Below are positions 1-5,390 of a stretch of 5,390 nt of DNA, one piece after another. The notes below the pieces were generated by a model. That model was given only the letters and a program-made list of their open reading frames with translations. It did no database searches and was not told where the DNA came from. Every line of letters starts with the position of its first letter. Positions within the stretch are counted from its first letter, which is position 1. This DNA is from Comamonadaceae bacterium (GTDB taxonomy: Bacteria; Pseudomonadota; Gammaproteobacteria; Burkholderiales; Burkholderiaceae_C). Both the position numbers and the translations under genes were made by a program. The stretch is from assembly GCA_947460165.1 (NCBI GenBank), contig CANHKH010000258.1, positions 1 to 5,390 on the forward strand, read 5' to 3'.

Positions 1-1
1 A

Positions 2-148
2 GACGTGATCGAGCCCTACCTCATTCAGCAGGGCTATTTGCAGCGCACCCCGCGCGGGCGCATCGCCACCTTGGCGGCCTACCGGCATTTGGGGCTGGCC
101 GCGCCCGCTAACCGGAGCGAGGGCGCGTCGGATTTGTTTGGCGCCTGA
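2..148 (+). CDS. ruvB: Holliday junction branch migration helicase RuvB, C-terminal fragment (5' end outside window)
   Basis: Only the last 48 codons and the TGA stop are present; the reading frame enters from the left edge at base 2. The translated fragment contains EPYLIQQGYLQRTPRGR, which is the hallmark C-terminal winged-helix segment of RuvB, the hexameric AAA+ motor that drives Holliday junction branch migration together with RuvA in recombinational repair. The TPRGR motif is the DNA-contacting element of domain III in this family. The tail after it (LAAYRHLGL, ending in SDLFGA) is more variable, as is usual. The ATPase domains with the Walker motifs lie upstream of the window. Identification is secure from the motif despite the fragment's size. 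ruvA and ruvC are not visible here. The gene appears unrelated in function to the sugar-metabolism genes downstream. Confidence 0.95.
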   Translation, partial: DVIEPYLIQQGYLQRTPRGRIATLAAYRHLGLAAPANRSEGASDLFGA

Positions 149-175
149 GCATCCGCCCAGCGCCCTTGCCATGAG

Positions 176-203
176 GCCCATGAAGGCTTGAGGGTTTATG
201 GGC
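176..203 (+). repeat. Small inverted repeat (hairpin) between ruvB and the lipoprotein gene
   Basis: GCCCATGAA (176-184) can pair with TTTATGGGC (195-203), giving nine pairs including one G-T wobble around a 10-base loop. It lies 27 bases after the ruvB stop and could help end ruvB transcription or protect its 3' end. No T-run follows (the next bases are AGCCCAAAATGG), so it is not a canonical intrinsic terminator. A chance hairpin remains possible. Confidence 0.35.
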
Positions 204-240
204 AGCCCAAAATGGCTGAGCTGTGTCAGACTTCCGGCCC

Positions 241-1020
241 ATGGCGCCCACAGCTTTGTGTAAATTGGTGAATTTTCCGGTCTTGCTCTCGGCACTGGTC
301 CTGTTTTTGACCGGTTGCGCACATCTTCCATCGGCAGACACTTCCCCCGTGGCCCAGCAGTGGGCGCAAGCGGGGGCAGCCAGCCCAACGTCCTCGCCCA
401 CCGCACAAGCTGCACCTTGGCAGCACCAGCTCTTTCCGGGCAAGCGCCGCAACCATTACCAGTACGTGTGGCGCCAGGGCCGTCCGGCCATGGCGGTGTC
501 CTCGCAGGCTGGGATCAGCGCCATGCGCCAGGCGCAGAGCCTGCCTGCGCTCTCTTTGGGGCAAATTCAATTTTCCTGGAAGGTCGCGGGCTTGATTGCC
601 GATGCCGACCTGCAGCAAGCGGCCAAGGAAGACTCGCCCGTTCGGCTGGTCTTGGTGTTTGACGGCGACCGCAGTCTTTTTTCAGCCAAAGACGCCATGC
701 TCTCTGAATTGGCCCGCGTGCTCACCGGCGAAGAAATGCCTTACGCCACCCTCATGTACGTGTGGTCCAACCAGCTGCCTGTGGGCACGGTGGTGAACAA
801 CAGGCGCACAGACCGCATTCGCAAACTGGTGATCCAGTCGGGCGCCGACGGCGTCAACCGTTGGCAAGACTATGAGCGCGACATTCGCGCCGACTATGAA
901 CGCGTGTTCGGTGCCGCCCCCGGGGCACTCAAAGCAGTGGCCCTGATGACGGACACCGACAACACTGCCAGCGAGGTCAAGGCCTGGTACGGGCCTGTGG
1001 TGTTCAAACCCAGGCCTTGA
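241..1020 (+). CDS. Putative lipoprotein with DUF3047-type domain
   Basis: The protein is predicted to be exported and lipid-anchored. With the ATG at 241 (259 residues), a short n-region with K8 is followed by a hydrophobic stretch around residues 13-23 (PVLLSALVLFL) and a lipobox LTGC with the lipidated Cys at residue 26. Residues about 27-60 are a Pro/Ala/Ser-rich linker. The rest resembles DUF3047 proteins: a FSWKV strand, LVLVFDGDRSLF (D141 in the DGD), LMYVWSN around 171-177, then the hallmark end MTDTDNT (236-242), with a tail ending WYGPVVF. This family is found in proteobacterial envelopes and has no established biochemical role. An in-frame GTG at 223 would add six residues. Neither start has a clear Shine-Dalgarno sequence, and an in-frame stop at 217 excludes anything further upstream. 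ATG was preferred because it gives the more usual signal-peptide length. The gene is convergent with hexR and touches it at the stop codon. Family assignment is from memory of motifs. Confidence 0.85.
   Translation: MAPTALCKLVNFPVLLSALVLFLTGCAHLPSADTSPVAQQWAQAGAASPTSSPTAQAAPWQHQLFPGKRRNHYQYVWRQGRPAMAVSSQAGISAMRQAQSLPALSLGQIQFSWKVAGLIADADLQQAAKEDSPVRLVLVFDGDRSLFSAKDAMLSELARVLTGEEMPYATLMYVWSNQLPVGTVVNNRRTDRIRKLVIQSGADGVNRWQDYERDIRADYERVFGAAPGALKAVALMTDTDNTASEVKAWYGPVVFKPRP
977..1020. terminator. Perfect 11-bp inverted repeat ending at the lipoprotein stop codon; possible bidirectional 3' structure
   Basis: TCAAGGCCTGG (977-987) is the exact reverse complement of CCAGGCCTTGA (1010-1020), with a 22-base loop. 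The right arm contains the TGA stop of the lipoprotein gene, and on the minus strand the stem starts immediately after the hexR stop. The location suggests transcription termination or 3'-end protection for one or both convergent genes. No T-run follows on either strand, so it would be an atypical terminator, and the stem lies mostly in coding sequence. The pairing is directly visible; its function is inferred. Confidence 0.45.
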
Positions 1021-1869
1021 TCAAGCGTAGCGTTTGCTGCGCAGCTTGTTTTTCATGTCTTGCAGCATGGGCTGGAGCAGCTCAGCGTTCAGGCGCAAGG
1101 CCACGGTGGTGGCCAAAATGTCAATAATCATCAGGTGAAGCAGGCGCGAGACCATGGGGCTGTAGCGGTCATAGCCCTCAGGGTGGTCGGCCGCCAGGTG
1201 AATGTCGCCCGCCGAGGCCAGCGGCGAGCCGCTGGCCGTGATGACCAGCACCGTGGCGCCGTTTTTGCGCGCAATGTCGGTGGCGTCCATCAAATCGCGG
1301 GTGCGGCCAGAGTTGGAGATCACCACCAAACAATCACCTGCGCGCAGCAGCGAGGCGCTCATCACCTGCATGTGGCCGTCGCTGTAGGAGATGGTGTTCA
1401 CCCCCAGCCTGAAGAATTTGTGCTGCGCATCTTGCGCCACGATGCCGCTGTTGCCCACCCCAATGAACTCAATGCGCTTGCCTTCTTGGCAGGCCTTGAG
1501 CAGCGCCTCCACGGCCCGGCCCACGGCAAACACGCTGGCGTCGTTGCGGTACTTGAGAAAGGCCGAGACCGTGTTGTCAATCACCTTGACCACCACATCG
1601 CCCACCTTGTCGTCGGTGTCCACGCTGCGGTGGATAAAGGGCACCCCCTCGCTCACGCTGCCGGCCAGCTTGAGCTTGAAGTCCGACAAACCGTTGTAGC
1701 CCATGCTGCGGCAAAAGCGCACCACGGTGGGCTTGCTCACATGGGCCAGGTCGGCCAACTCGCTGATGGGCATTTGCGCAAAGCTGCGGGCATCGCTGAG
1801 AACCAGCTTGCCCACGCGCTGCTCTGCAGGGGCCAGGGAGGGAAGGCAGGCTTTGATGCGGTCTAGCAT
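1021..1869 (-). CDS. hexR: RpiR-family transcriptional regulator, HexR-like (central carbon metabolism)
   Basis: This 282-residue protein has the two-domain plan of RpiR/HexR regulators. An N-terminal helix-turn-helix domain spans about residues 1-75, with recognition region ISELADLAHVSKPTVVRFCR at 35-54 followed by DFKLKLA. A SIS phosphosugar-binding domain spans about 130-260, with loops FIGVGNSG (135-142) and VVISNSGRT (182-190). S141 and S185 match in position the two serines reported for KDPG binding in Pseudomonas HexR (Ser140, Ser184). In other proteobacteria HexR represses or activates glycolytic, Entner-Doudoroff and pentose phosphate genes and is released by KDPG. It is divergent from tal-pgi, which supports HexR over other RpiR paralogues. 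The start MLDRIKA aligns with the E. coli HexR start MLEKIQ. No good Shine-Dalgarno sequence precedes the ATG. The stop abuts that of the convergent lipoprotein gene. Confidence 0.9.
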   Translation of the reverse strand: MLDRIKACLPSLAPAEQRVGKLVLSDARSFAQMPISELADLAHVSKPTVVRFCRSMGYNGLSDFKLKLAGSVSEGVPFIHRSVDTDDKVGDVVVKVIDNTVSAFLKYRNDASVFAVGRAVEALLKACQEGKRIEFIGVGNSGIVAQDAQHKFFRLGVNTISYSDGHMQVMSASLLRAGDCLVVISNSGRTRDLMDATDIARKNGATVLVITASGSPLASAGDIHLAADHPEGYDRYSPMVSRLLHLMIIDILATTVALRLNAELLQPMLQDMKNKLRSKRYA

Positions 1870-1989
1870 GGCTGATCAGGCAAAAAGTTCTGTATGGCGG
1901 CTGCAAAGGCAGGGCGGGCAGACCTCTAGGCACAGGCCAGACCCACGATGAGCTGCTGAGCATACCCGTGCCAGTCAGATAATGGCTGC
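1870..1989. promoter_or_regulatory. Divergent hexR/tal intergenic promoter region
   Basis: These 120 bases separate the divergent start codons and must hold the promoters of hexR and probably of the tal-pgi-HAD operon. An 8-bp palindrome CTGATCAG (1872-1879) lies just upstream of the hexR ATG. A -10-like GATAAT (1978-1983) lies just before tal, with only a weak -35 match (CTGAGC at 1956-1961, 16-bp spacer). I looked for the TGTA-N7-TACA type dyad described for HexR operators in gammaproteobacteria and did not see one. The region's role is inferred from gene orientation; the operator is not identified. Confidence 0.6.
1978..1983 (+). promoter_or_regulatory. Candidate -10 element for tal, placed for a leaderless transcript
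   Basis: GATAAT matches the sigma-70 consensus TATAAT at five of six positions. Its last base is seven bases upstream of the tal ATG, so the expected transcription start falls at or next to the A of the start codon. No Shine-Dalgarno sequence is present before tal, which fits leaderless translation. The -35 is poor, and a single hexamer match can arise by chance. Confidence 0.3.
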
Positions 1990-2940
1990 ATGAATCAACT
2001 CGACGCCCTCAAGCAATTCACCACGGTGGTGGCCGACACTGGCGACTTCAAGCAACTGAGCCAGTTCAGGCCCCAGGATGCGACCACCAACCCCTCGCTC
2101 ATCCTCAAGGCTGTGCAAAAGCCCGACTACCAGCCTTTGCTCACCCAAGTGGTGCAGGCGCACCGCAGTGCGCCCTTGGACGAGGTGATGGACCGCCTGC
2201 TGGTGCGCTTTGGCTGCGAAATTTTGGCCCTCATTCCCGGCCGGGTGTCCACCGAAGTCGATGCCCGCCTGAGCTTTGACACGGCCGCCACCGTGGCCAG
2301 GGCCGAGCGCCTGATGGCGCTCTACCGCGCCGAGGGCGTGGCGCCCGAGCGCGTGCTCATCAAAATAGCGGCCACCTGGGAGGGCATTGAGGCGGCCAGG
2401 GTTTTGCAGGCACGCGGCATACGCACCAACTTGACCTTGCTGTTTTCTTTTTGCCAGGCGGTGGCCTGTGGCCAAGCGGGTGTGCAGCTCATCTCGCCCT
2501 TTGTGGGCCGGATTTACGACTGGTACAAAAAGTCGGCGGGCAGCCAGTGGGTGGAGGCTGAGCGTGCGGGGGTTAACGATCCAGGAGTGCAGTCGGTGCG
2601 GCAAATTTTCAACCACTACAAAAAACACGGCATCGCCACCGAGGTGATGGGCGCGAGCTTTCGCAATGTGGGGCAAATCACGGCGCTGGCCGGCTGCGAC
2701 CTGCTGACCATCAGCCCCGACCTGCTGGCGCAACTGGCCGCCACCGAGGCGCCGCTGCCCCCGGCCCTGGACGCGGCAGCTGCGGCCAGCCTGGACTTGC
2801 CGCCGGTTCATTACAACGAAGCCGGTTTTCGCTACGCGCTCAATGAAGACGCCATGGCCACCGAGAAGCTGGCCGAGGGCATACGCGCTTTTGCGCTGGA
2901 CGCCGTTAAATTGGAGCAACTCATGAAGGCCGTGCCATGA
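1990..2940 (+). CDS. tal: Transaldolase (TalB type)
   Basis: This enzyme transfers a dihydroxyacetone unit from sedoheptulose-7-phosphate to glyceraldehyde-3-phosphate, giving erythrose-4-phosphate and fructose-6-phosphate in the cytosolic non-oxidative pentose phosphate pathway. The 316-residue length is that of classical TalA/TalB enzymes (E. coli TalB is 317). Active-site residues are all present at a steady offset from E. coli TalB: D16 in VVADTGD, N34 in ATTNPSL, E89 in VSTEVDARLSF, the Schiff-base lysine K125 in VLIKIAATWEG, N147 and T149 in TNLTLLF, S169, and phosphate-binding R174 in SPFVGRIYDWYKK. The barrel is therefore complete and should be active. The start is set by alignment of MNQLDALKQFTTVVAD with TalB. 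No Shine-Dalgarno sequence precedes it. It is the first gene of the operon and its stop overlaps the pgi start by ATGA. Confidence 0.96.
   Translation: MNQLDALKQFTTVVADTGDFKQLSQFRPQDATTNPSLILKAVQKPDYQPLLTQVVQAHRSAPLDEVMDRLLVRFGCEILALIPGRVSTEVDARLSFDTAATVARAERLMALYRAEGVAPERVLIKIAATWEGIEAARVLQARGIRTNLTLLFSFCQAVACGQAGVQLISPFVGRIYDWYKKSAGSQWVEAERAGVNDPGVQSVRQIFNHYKKHGIATEVMGASFRNVGQITALAGCDLLTISPDLLAQLAATEAPLPPALDAAAAASLDLPPVHYNEAGFRYALNEDAMATEKLAEGIRAFALDAVKLEQLMKAVP
2925..2929 (+). promoter_or_regulatory. Ribosome binding site of pgi inside the end of tal
   Basis: GAAGG lies seven bases upstream of the pgi ATG at 2937, within the last codons of tal. It supports this pgi start and translational coupling through the ATGA overlap (2937-2940). 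It is the only clear Shine-Dalgarno-like sequence among the operon's starts. Confidence 0.5.
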
Positions 2941-4520
2941 GCGCAGTCCCTGATACCTGGGCCAGCGTGCGCTGCGACCGCACGCCCGCCTGGACCGCGC
3001 TGCAGCAGCACTTTGAGGCCCAAGGCCGCGGCTTTGACTTGCGCGAGGCCTTTGCACAAGACCCAGCTCGGGCGGCGCATTTCAGCCAACGGGCGCCTCA
3101 CCTTTTGGCCGACTTGTCCAAAAATCTGCTGTCGCGCCAGACCGAGGCTTTGCTCTTCGATCTGGCCGAGCAATGCGGCGTTTTTTCCCACCGCGACGCC
3201 ATGTTTGCGGGCCAGGCCATCAACACCACCGAGCAGCGCCAGGTCATGCACTTTTTGCTGCGCCAACCGCGCGGCACCGGCGCCGGGCAAGCCTGGGAGA
3301 AAGAGCTGGAGCAGGTGCACCACACCCTGGACGCGATGCTGGCCTTTGCCGAGCAGGTCAGGGCCGACCCCGAGATCACCACCGTGGTCAACATCGGCAT
3401 AGGCGGCTCCGACCTGGGGCCGCACATGGCCGCACTGGCGCTGCAGGCTTATCAAGTGGCGGGCAAGCGTTTTGTCTTTGTCTCCAACGTCGATGGCCAT
3501 GAGCTGGACGCCGTGCTCCAGGGTCTGGACGCGCGCAAGACCTTGTTTTTGATCGCGTCCAAAACCTTCACCACCGCCGAGACCATGACCAATGCGCGTT
3601 CGGCGCGGCGCTGGTTTGAGGCGCAACTGGGCGAGGGCGCTAAGGCCTTGCTGCCCCAGCGCTTTGCCGCGCTCACCACCAACGTGCAGGCTGCAGCCGA
3701 GTTCGGCATACGCACCACCTTTGGCTTTTGGGACTGGGTGGGCGGGCGTTATTCAGTGATGTCGGCCATTGGCTTGCCGCTGGCCATCTCCATAGGCGCT
3801 GAGCACTTTCGCCAGTTCCTGGCCGGCGCGCACGCCATGGACCAGCACTTTTTGAGTCAGCCGCCCGCGAACAACCTGCCGCTGCGCTTGGGCCTGCTCG
3901 ACGTGTGGTACCGCAATTTCCACGGCTTTTCCAGCCGCAACGTGGCGCCCTACCACAGCTTTTTAGGCCGCTGGCCTGCCTACTTGCAACAGCTGGAAAT
4001 GGAAAGCAATGGCAAGCGTGTGGACCGCGCAGGCCAGGCCCTGCCCTTTGAAACCGCGCCCCTGGTCTGGGGCGAGCCCGGCACGCTCGGTCAGCACGCC
4101 TTCTTTCAACTGCTGCACCAGGGCAGTGAAATCGTGCCGGTCGAGTTTGTGGCGGTCAGGCAGGCCGCCCATGGCTTGGCAGGTCACCACTCGCAGCTGC
4201 TGGCCAATGCGCTGGCGCAGGCCCAGGCCTTGATGCTGGGCCGCAGCGATGCGGGCGGGCACAGGCACTTTCCCGGCAACCGACCCAGCAGCTTTTTGCT
4301 GCTGGACAAGCTCGATCCGGCCAGCCTGGGCGCGCTCATTGCCTTGCAAGAGCACCGCGTGTTTGTGAGCGGCTCGGTCTGGGGCATCAACAGCTTTGAC
4401 CAGTGGGGCGTGGAGTTGGGCAAGGTGCTGGCCCGCGACATTGAGCCGCGCCTGGCCAGCGGCGACCTGGCGGGCCTGGACGCCTCCACCGCCGCCCTGG
4501 TGCAGGCCTTGCGCGCATGA
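2937..4520 (+). CDS. pgi: Glucose-6-phosphate isomerase
   Basis: This cytosolic enzyme interconverts glucose-6-phosphate and fructose-6-phosphate. At 527 residues it is slightly shorter than E. coli Pgi (549) but complete. Visible in order are the sugar-phosphate binding loop IGIGGSD (153-159), SKTFTT (208-213), family signature FGFWDWVGGRYS (262-273, with R271), MESNGK with the base-catalyst E356, GQHAF with H387, and the C-terminal signature SFDQWGVELGK with K496. These correspond to E. coli E355, H386 and K514. One oddity is GEPGTLGQHAF at the H387 loop, where most homologues I recall have N in place of L384. The start overlaps the tal stop by ATGA, with GAAGG seven bases upstream; the stop overlaps the next gene in the same way. 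Its co-transcription with tal fits recycling of fructose-6-phosphate from the pentose phosphate pathway to glucose-6-phosphate, which suits an organism using the Entner-Doudoroff route. Confidence 0.96.
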   Translation: MSAVPDTWASVRCDRTPAWTALQQHFEAQGRGFDLREAFAQDPARAAHFSQRAPHLLADLSKNLLSRQTEALLFDLAEQCGVFSHRDAMFAGQAINTTEQRQVMHFLLRQPRGTGAGQAWEKELEQVHHTLDAMLAFAEQVRADPEITTVVNIGIGGSDLGPHMAALALQAYQVAGKRFVFVSNVDGHELDAVLQGLDARKTLFLIASKTFTTAETMTNARSARRWFEAQLGEGAKALLPQRFAALTTNVQAAAEFGIRTTFGFWDWVGGRYSVMSAIGLPLAISIGAEHFRQFLAGAHAMDQHFLSQPPANNLPLRLGLLDVWYRNFHGFSSRNVAPYHSFLGRWPAYLQQLEMESNGKRVDRAGQALPFETAPLVWGEPGTLGQHAFFQLLHQGSEIVPVEFVAVRQAAHGLAGHHSQLLANALAQAQALMLGRSDAGGHRHFPGNRPSSFLLLDKLDPASLGALIALQEHRVFVSGSVWGINSFDQWGVELGKVLARDIEPRLASGDLAGLDASTAALVQALRA

Positions 4521-5158
4521 ATGTGGTCTTTGACTTTGGCGCCGTGCTGTTTGAATGGCGCCCGGTCGAGCGCGTGGCCTGCCACTTTCCAGCTTTGGCG
4601 GCCACGCAAGTGCAAGCACAGGCCCTGGCCCAAGCTATTTTTCACCATGCCGACTGGCAAGACTTTGACCGCGGCCTGCTGCCGCTGGCTCAGGTGGTCG
4701 AATCCACCGCCGCTCGCCTGAGCCTGGCACCCCATGCGGTGCACGAGCTGCTGGCGCCCATCGGTGAGCAGCTGCAGCCCATCAGCGCCAACGTGGTGGT
4801 GCTGGCGTCTTTGGCCCGCAGGCGTGCGCTGCATGGCGATGTGAAGCTTTACTTTCTGTCCAACATGCCCCAGCCCTTTGCGCGCACGCTGGAGCGCCGC
4901 CATGCTTTCTTGGAGTTGTTTGATGGTGGTGTGTTTTCAGGCGACGTGAAATTGGGCAAGCCCGATGCAGCCATCTACCGCCTGCTGGCCGACAGACACG
5001 GCTTGGCGCCTGAACAAAGTCTGTTCATCGATGACATGCTTGTCAATGTGGCGGCGGCCCAAGCCCTGGGCTGGAGCGGCATTCACCTGAGCCAGCCCGA
5101 ACAGCTGGCCGAGCTCTTGCAGCGCCATTTCGCTGAACGGCGAACTCTGGCTTGTTGA
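4517..5158 (+). CDS. HAD-superfamily hydrolase, subfamily IA, YihX-like (possible sugar-phosphate phosphatase)
   Basis: This 213-residue cytosolic protein has the four HAD motifs. Motif I is VVFDFGAVLFEW with nucleophile D6, motif II is YFLSNMP with S115, motif III is VKLGKPD with K148, and motif IV is FIDDMLVNVAAAQALG with D172 and D173. The helical cap lies between motifs I and II, as in subfamily IA. Motif I reads DFG rather than DxD: the usual second Asp is G8, as in the FDLGNV motif of E. coli YihX. YihX (199 residues) dephosphorylates alpha-glucose-1-phosphate, and this protein resembles it in size and motifs. The substrate is not shown by the sequence; position after pgi suggests a hexose phosphate. 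Other COG1011-type phosphatases or a haloacid dehalogenase are alternatives. The ATG overlaps the pgi stop (ATGA), suggesting coupling; only a weak upstream CAGG is seen. It is the last gene of the operon, followed by a hairpin. Confidence 0.88.
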   Translation: MNVVFDFGAVLFEWRPVERVACHFPALAATQVQAQALAQAIFHHADWQDFDRGLLPLAQVVESTAARLSLAPHAVHELLAPIGEQLQPISANVVVLASLARRRALHGDVKLYFLSNMPQPFARTLERRHAFLELFDGGVFSGDVKLGKPDAAIYRLLADRHGLAPEQSLFIDDMLVNVAAAQALGWSGIHLSQPEQLAELLQRHFAERRTLAC

Positions 5159-5187
5159 ACCCTGGCCCTGCAGATCGGGCCAGGTTC
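5157..5187 (+). terminator. Hairpin directly after the operon, candidate terminator without U-tract
   Basis: CCTGGCCC (5161-5168) pairs perfectly with GGGCCAGG (5177-5184) around an 8-base loop. After a single bulged C at 5160 the stem extends by three pairs (GAA 5157-5159 with TTC 5185-5187), taking in two bases of the HAD stop codon. It is the first strong structure after tal-pgi-HAD. The following bases TACGGCC lack a T-run, so termination may be weak, or the stem may instead protect the mRNA 3' end. Confidence 0.5.
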
Positions 5188-5237
5188 TACGGCCGCTTAC
5201 TCAGCCTAAACCCGGCAGTTGGTCGCTTGCTTCCGCT

Positions 5238-5264
5238 TCAAACACTTGATGAATCAAACACTTG
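5238..5264. repeat. 11-bp direct repeat TCAAACACTTG, 16-bp period, with inverted repeat between copies
   Basis: TCAAACACTTG occurs exactly at 5238-5248 and 5254-5264, separated by ATGAA. The end of copy 1 and the start of copy 2 form the inverted repeat TTGAT-GA-ATCAA (5246-5257). Such a layout can be a protein-binding site or the remnant of a local duplication. No known element is recognised. Confidence 0.6.
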
Positions 5265-5277
5265 CGCACACGACGGT

Positions 5278-5296
5278 CTTCACCTCACGGGTGAAG
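5278..5296. repeat. 7-bp hairpin in the 3' spacer
   Basis: CTTCACC (5278-5284) pairs with GGTGAAG (5290-5296) around a 5-base loop TCACG. No T-run follows on the plus strand. The pairing is visible; its role is unknown. Confidence 0.4.
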
Positions 5297-5348
5297 CGCT
5301 GCACGGCCGCAGGTCTGCCGCTTCAGGCCTCTGGCGTTGTTGCTCGCA

Positions 5349-5373
5349 CCCCCCGGACAGGCAGTCCGGGGGG
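5349..5373. terminator. Perfect 10-bp GC-rich hairpin near the right edge
   Basis: CCCCCCGGAC (5349-5358) is the exact reverse complement of GTCCGGGGGG (5364-5373), with a 5-base loop AGGCA. It is the most GC-rich stem in the window. It could terminate the operon's read-through or a gene entering from the right on the minus strand. No T-run lies next to it on either strand, so the terminator role is only a guess. Confidence 0.45.
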
Positions 5374-5390
5374 CACTCGCGCCTAGCCAG

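Larger units (their letters stand above)
5188..5390. other. Non-coding 3' spacer with no recognised gene
   Basis: I see no gene with recognisable protein similarity on either strand. Short open stretches exist on the minus strand but are broken by stops. The segment contains an 11-bp direct repeat and two hairpins, listed separately. It could hold the end or control region of a gene outside the window, or a small RNA. Confidence 0.5.

Noticed and set aside
1036..1045. 10-bp palindrome GCTGCGCAGC near the hexR 3' end
   Set aside because: It lies in hexR coding sequence, is built of common GC-rich codons, and has no partner structure; a chance match is likely.
1060..1866. Long plus-strand open frame (268 codons) covering hexR
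   Set aside because: It is antisense to a well-recognised HexR. Its His/Val/Ala/Gly-rich translation resembles no family and is typical of a mirror frame in GC-rich coding DNA.
1975..3057. Long minus-strand open frame (360 codons) covering tal
   Set aside because: It is antisense to a complete transaldolase with all active-site residues. The translation is low-complexity Arg/Gly/His/Gln-rich and has no recognisable domain.
3963..4619. Minus-strand open frames opposite the pgi 3' end and HAD start
   Set aside because: They are shadows of pgi and the HAD gene produced by high GC content, with no family features.
5203..5388. Minus-strand short coding sequence
   Set aside because: All three minus frames are interrupted by stops within the spacer, and no recognisable protein or ribosome binding site supports a gene.
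5161..5390. Possible integron attC site or cassette boundary in the 3' spacer
   Set aside because: GCCTAAAC at about 5205-5212 faintly resembles an attC end, but no matching GTTRRRY core site or long attC dyad could be found around it.
1..5390. tRNA, rRNA, CRISPR array, insertion sequence or prophage genes
   Set aside because: No cloverleaf or conserved rRNA segment, no spaced repeat array, no transposase or integrase motif was seen; all long frames are explained by housekeeping genes.

Overview
The window looks like ordinary chromosome from a high-GC betaproteobacterium, most likely Burkholderiales close to Comamonadaceae. The basis is the strongly G/C-biased third codon positions, the gene order hexR-tal-pgi, and protein sequences that align from memory with proteobacterial families. 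The genus cannot be fixed from the sequence alone.

Layout: (1) 2-148 (+), the 3' end of ruvB, whose 5' part lies outside the window. (2) 149-240, a short spacer with a small hairpin. (3) 241-1020 (+), a lipoprotein carrying a DUF3047-type domain. It ends exactly where the convergent gene ends: the two stop codons abut with no intergenic base, and an 11-bp perfect inverted repeat reaches the junction. (4) 1021-1869 (-), hexR, an RpiR-family regulator of central sugar metabolism. (5) 1870-1989, the divergent promoter region. (6) 1990-5158 (+), a compact three-gene operon: transaldolase (tal), glucose-6-phosphate isomerase (pgi) and a YihX-like HAD phosphatase. Both internal junctions are 4-base ATGA stop/start overlaps. 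(7) 5159-5390, 232 bases without a recognisable gene, holding three hairpins and an 11-bp direct repeat.

How the genes work together: tal exchanges carbon between the pentose phosphate pathway and fructose-6-phosphate, and pgi interconverts fructose-6-phosphate and glucose-6-phosphate. The HAD enzyme, if it acts like YihX, would release glucose from a hexose phosphate. The divergent hexR product is known in other proteobacteria to sense KDPG, an Entner-Doudoroff intermediate, and to control such genes. Together they form a local hexose-phosphate module with its likely regulator beside it.

I found no mobile element, CRISPR array, rRNA or tRNA, and no convincing new system. The most notable items are the zero-gap convergent junction with its stem, a possibly leaderless tal transcript, and the structured 3' spacer.
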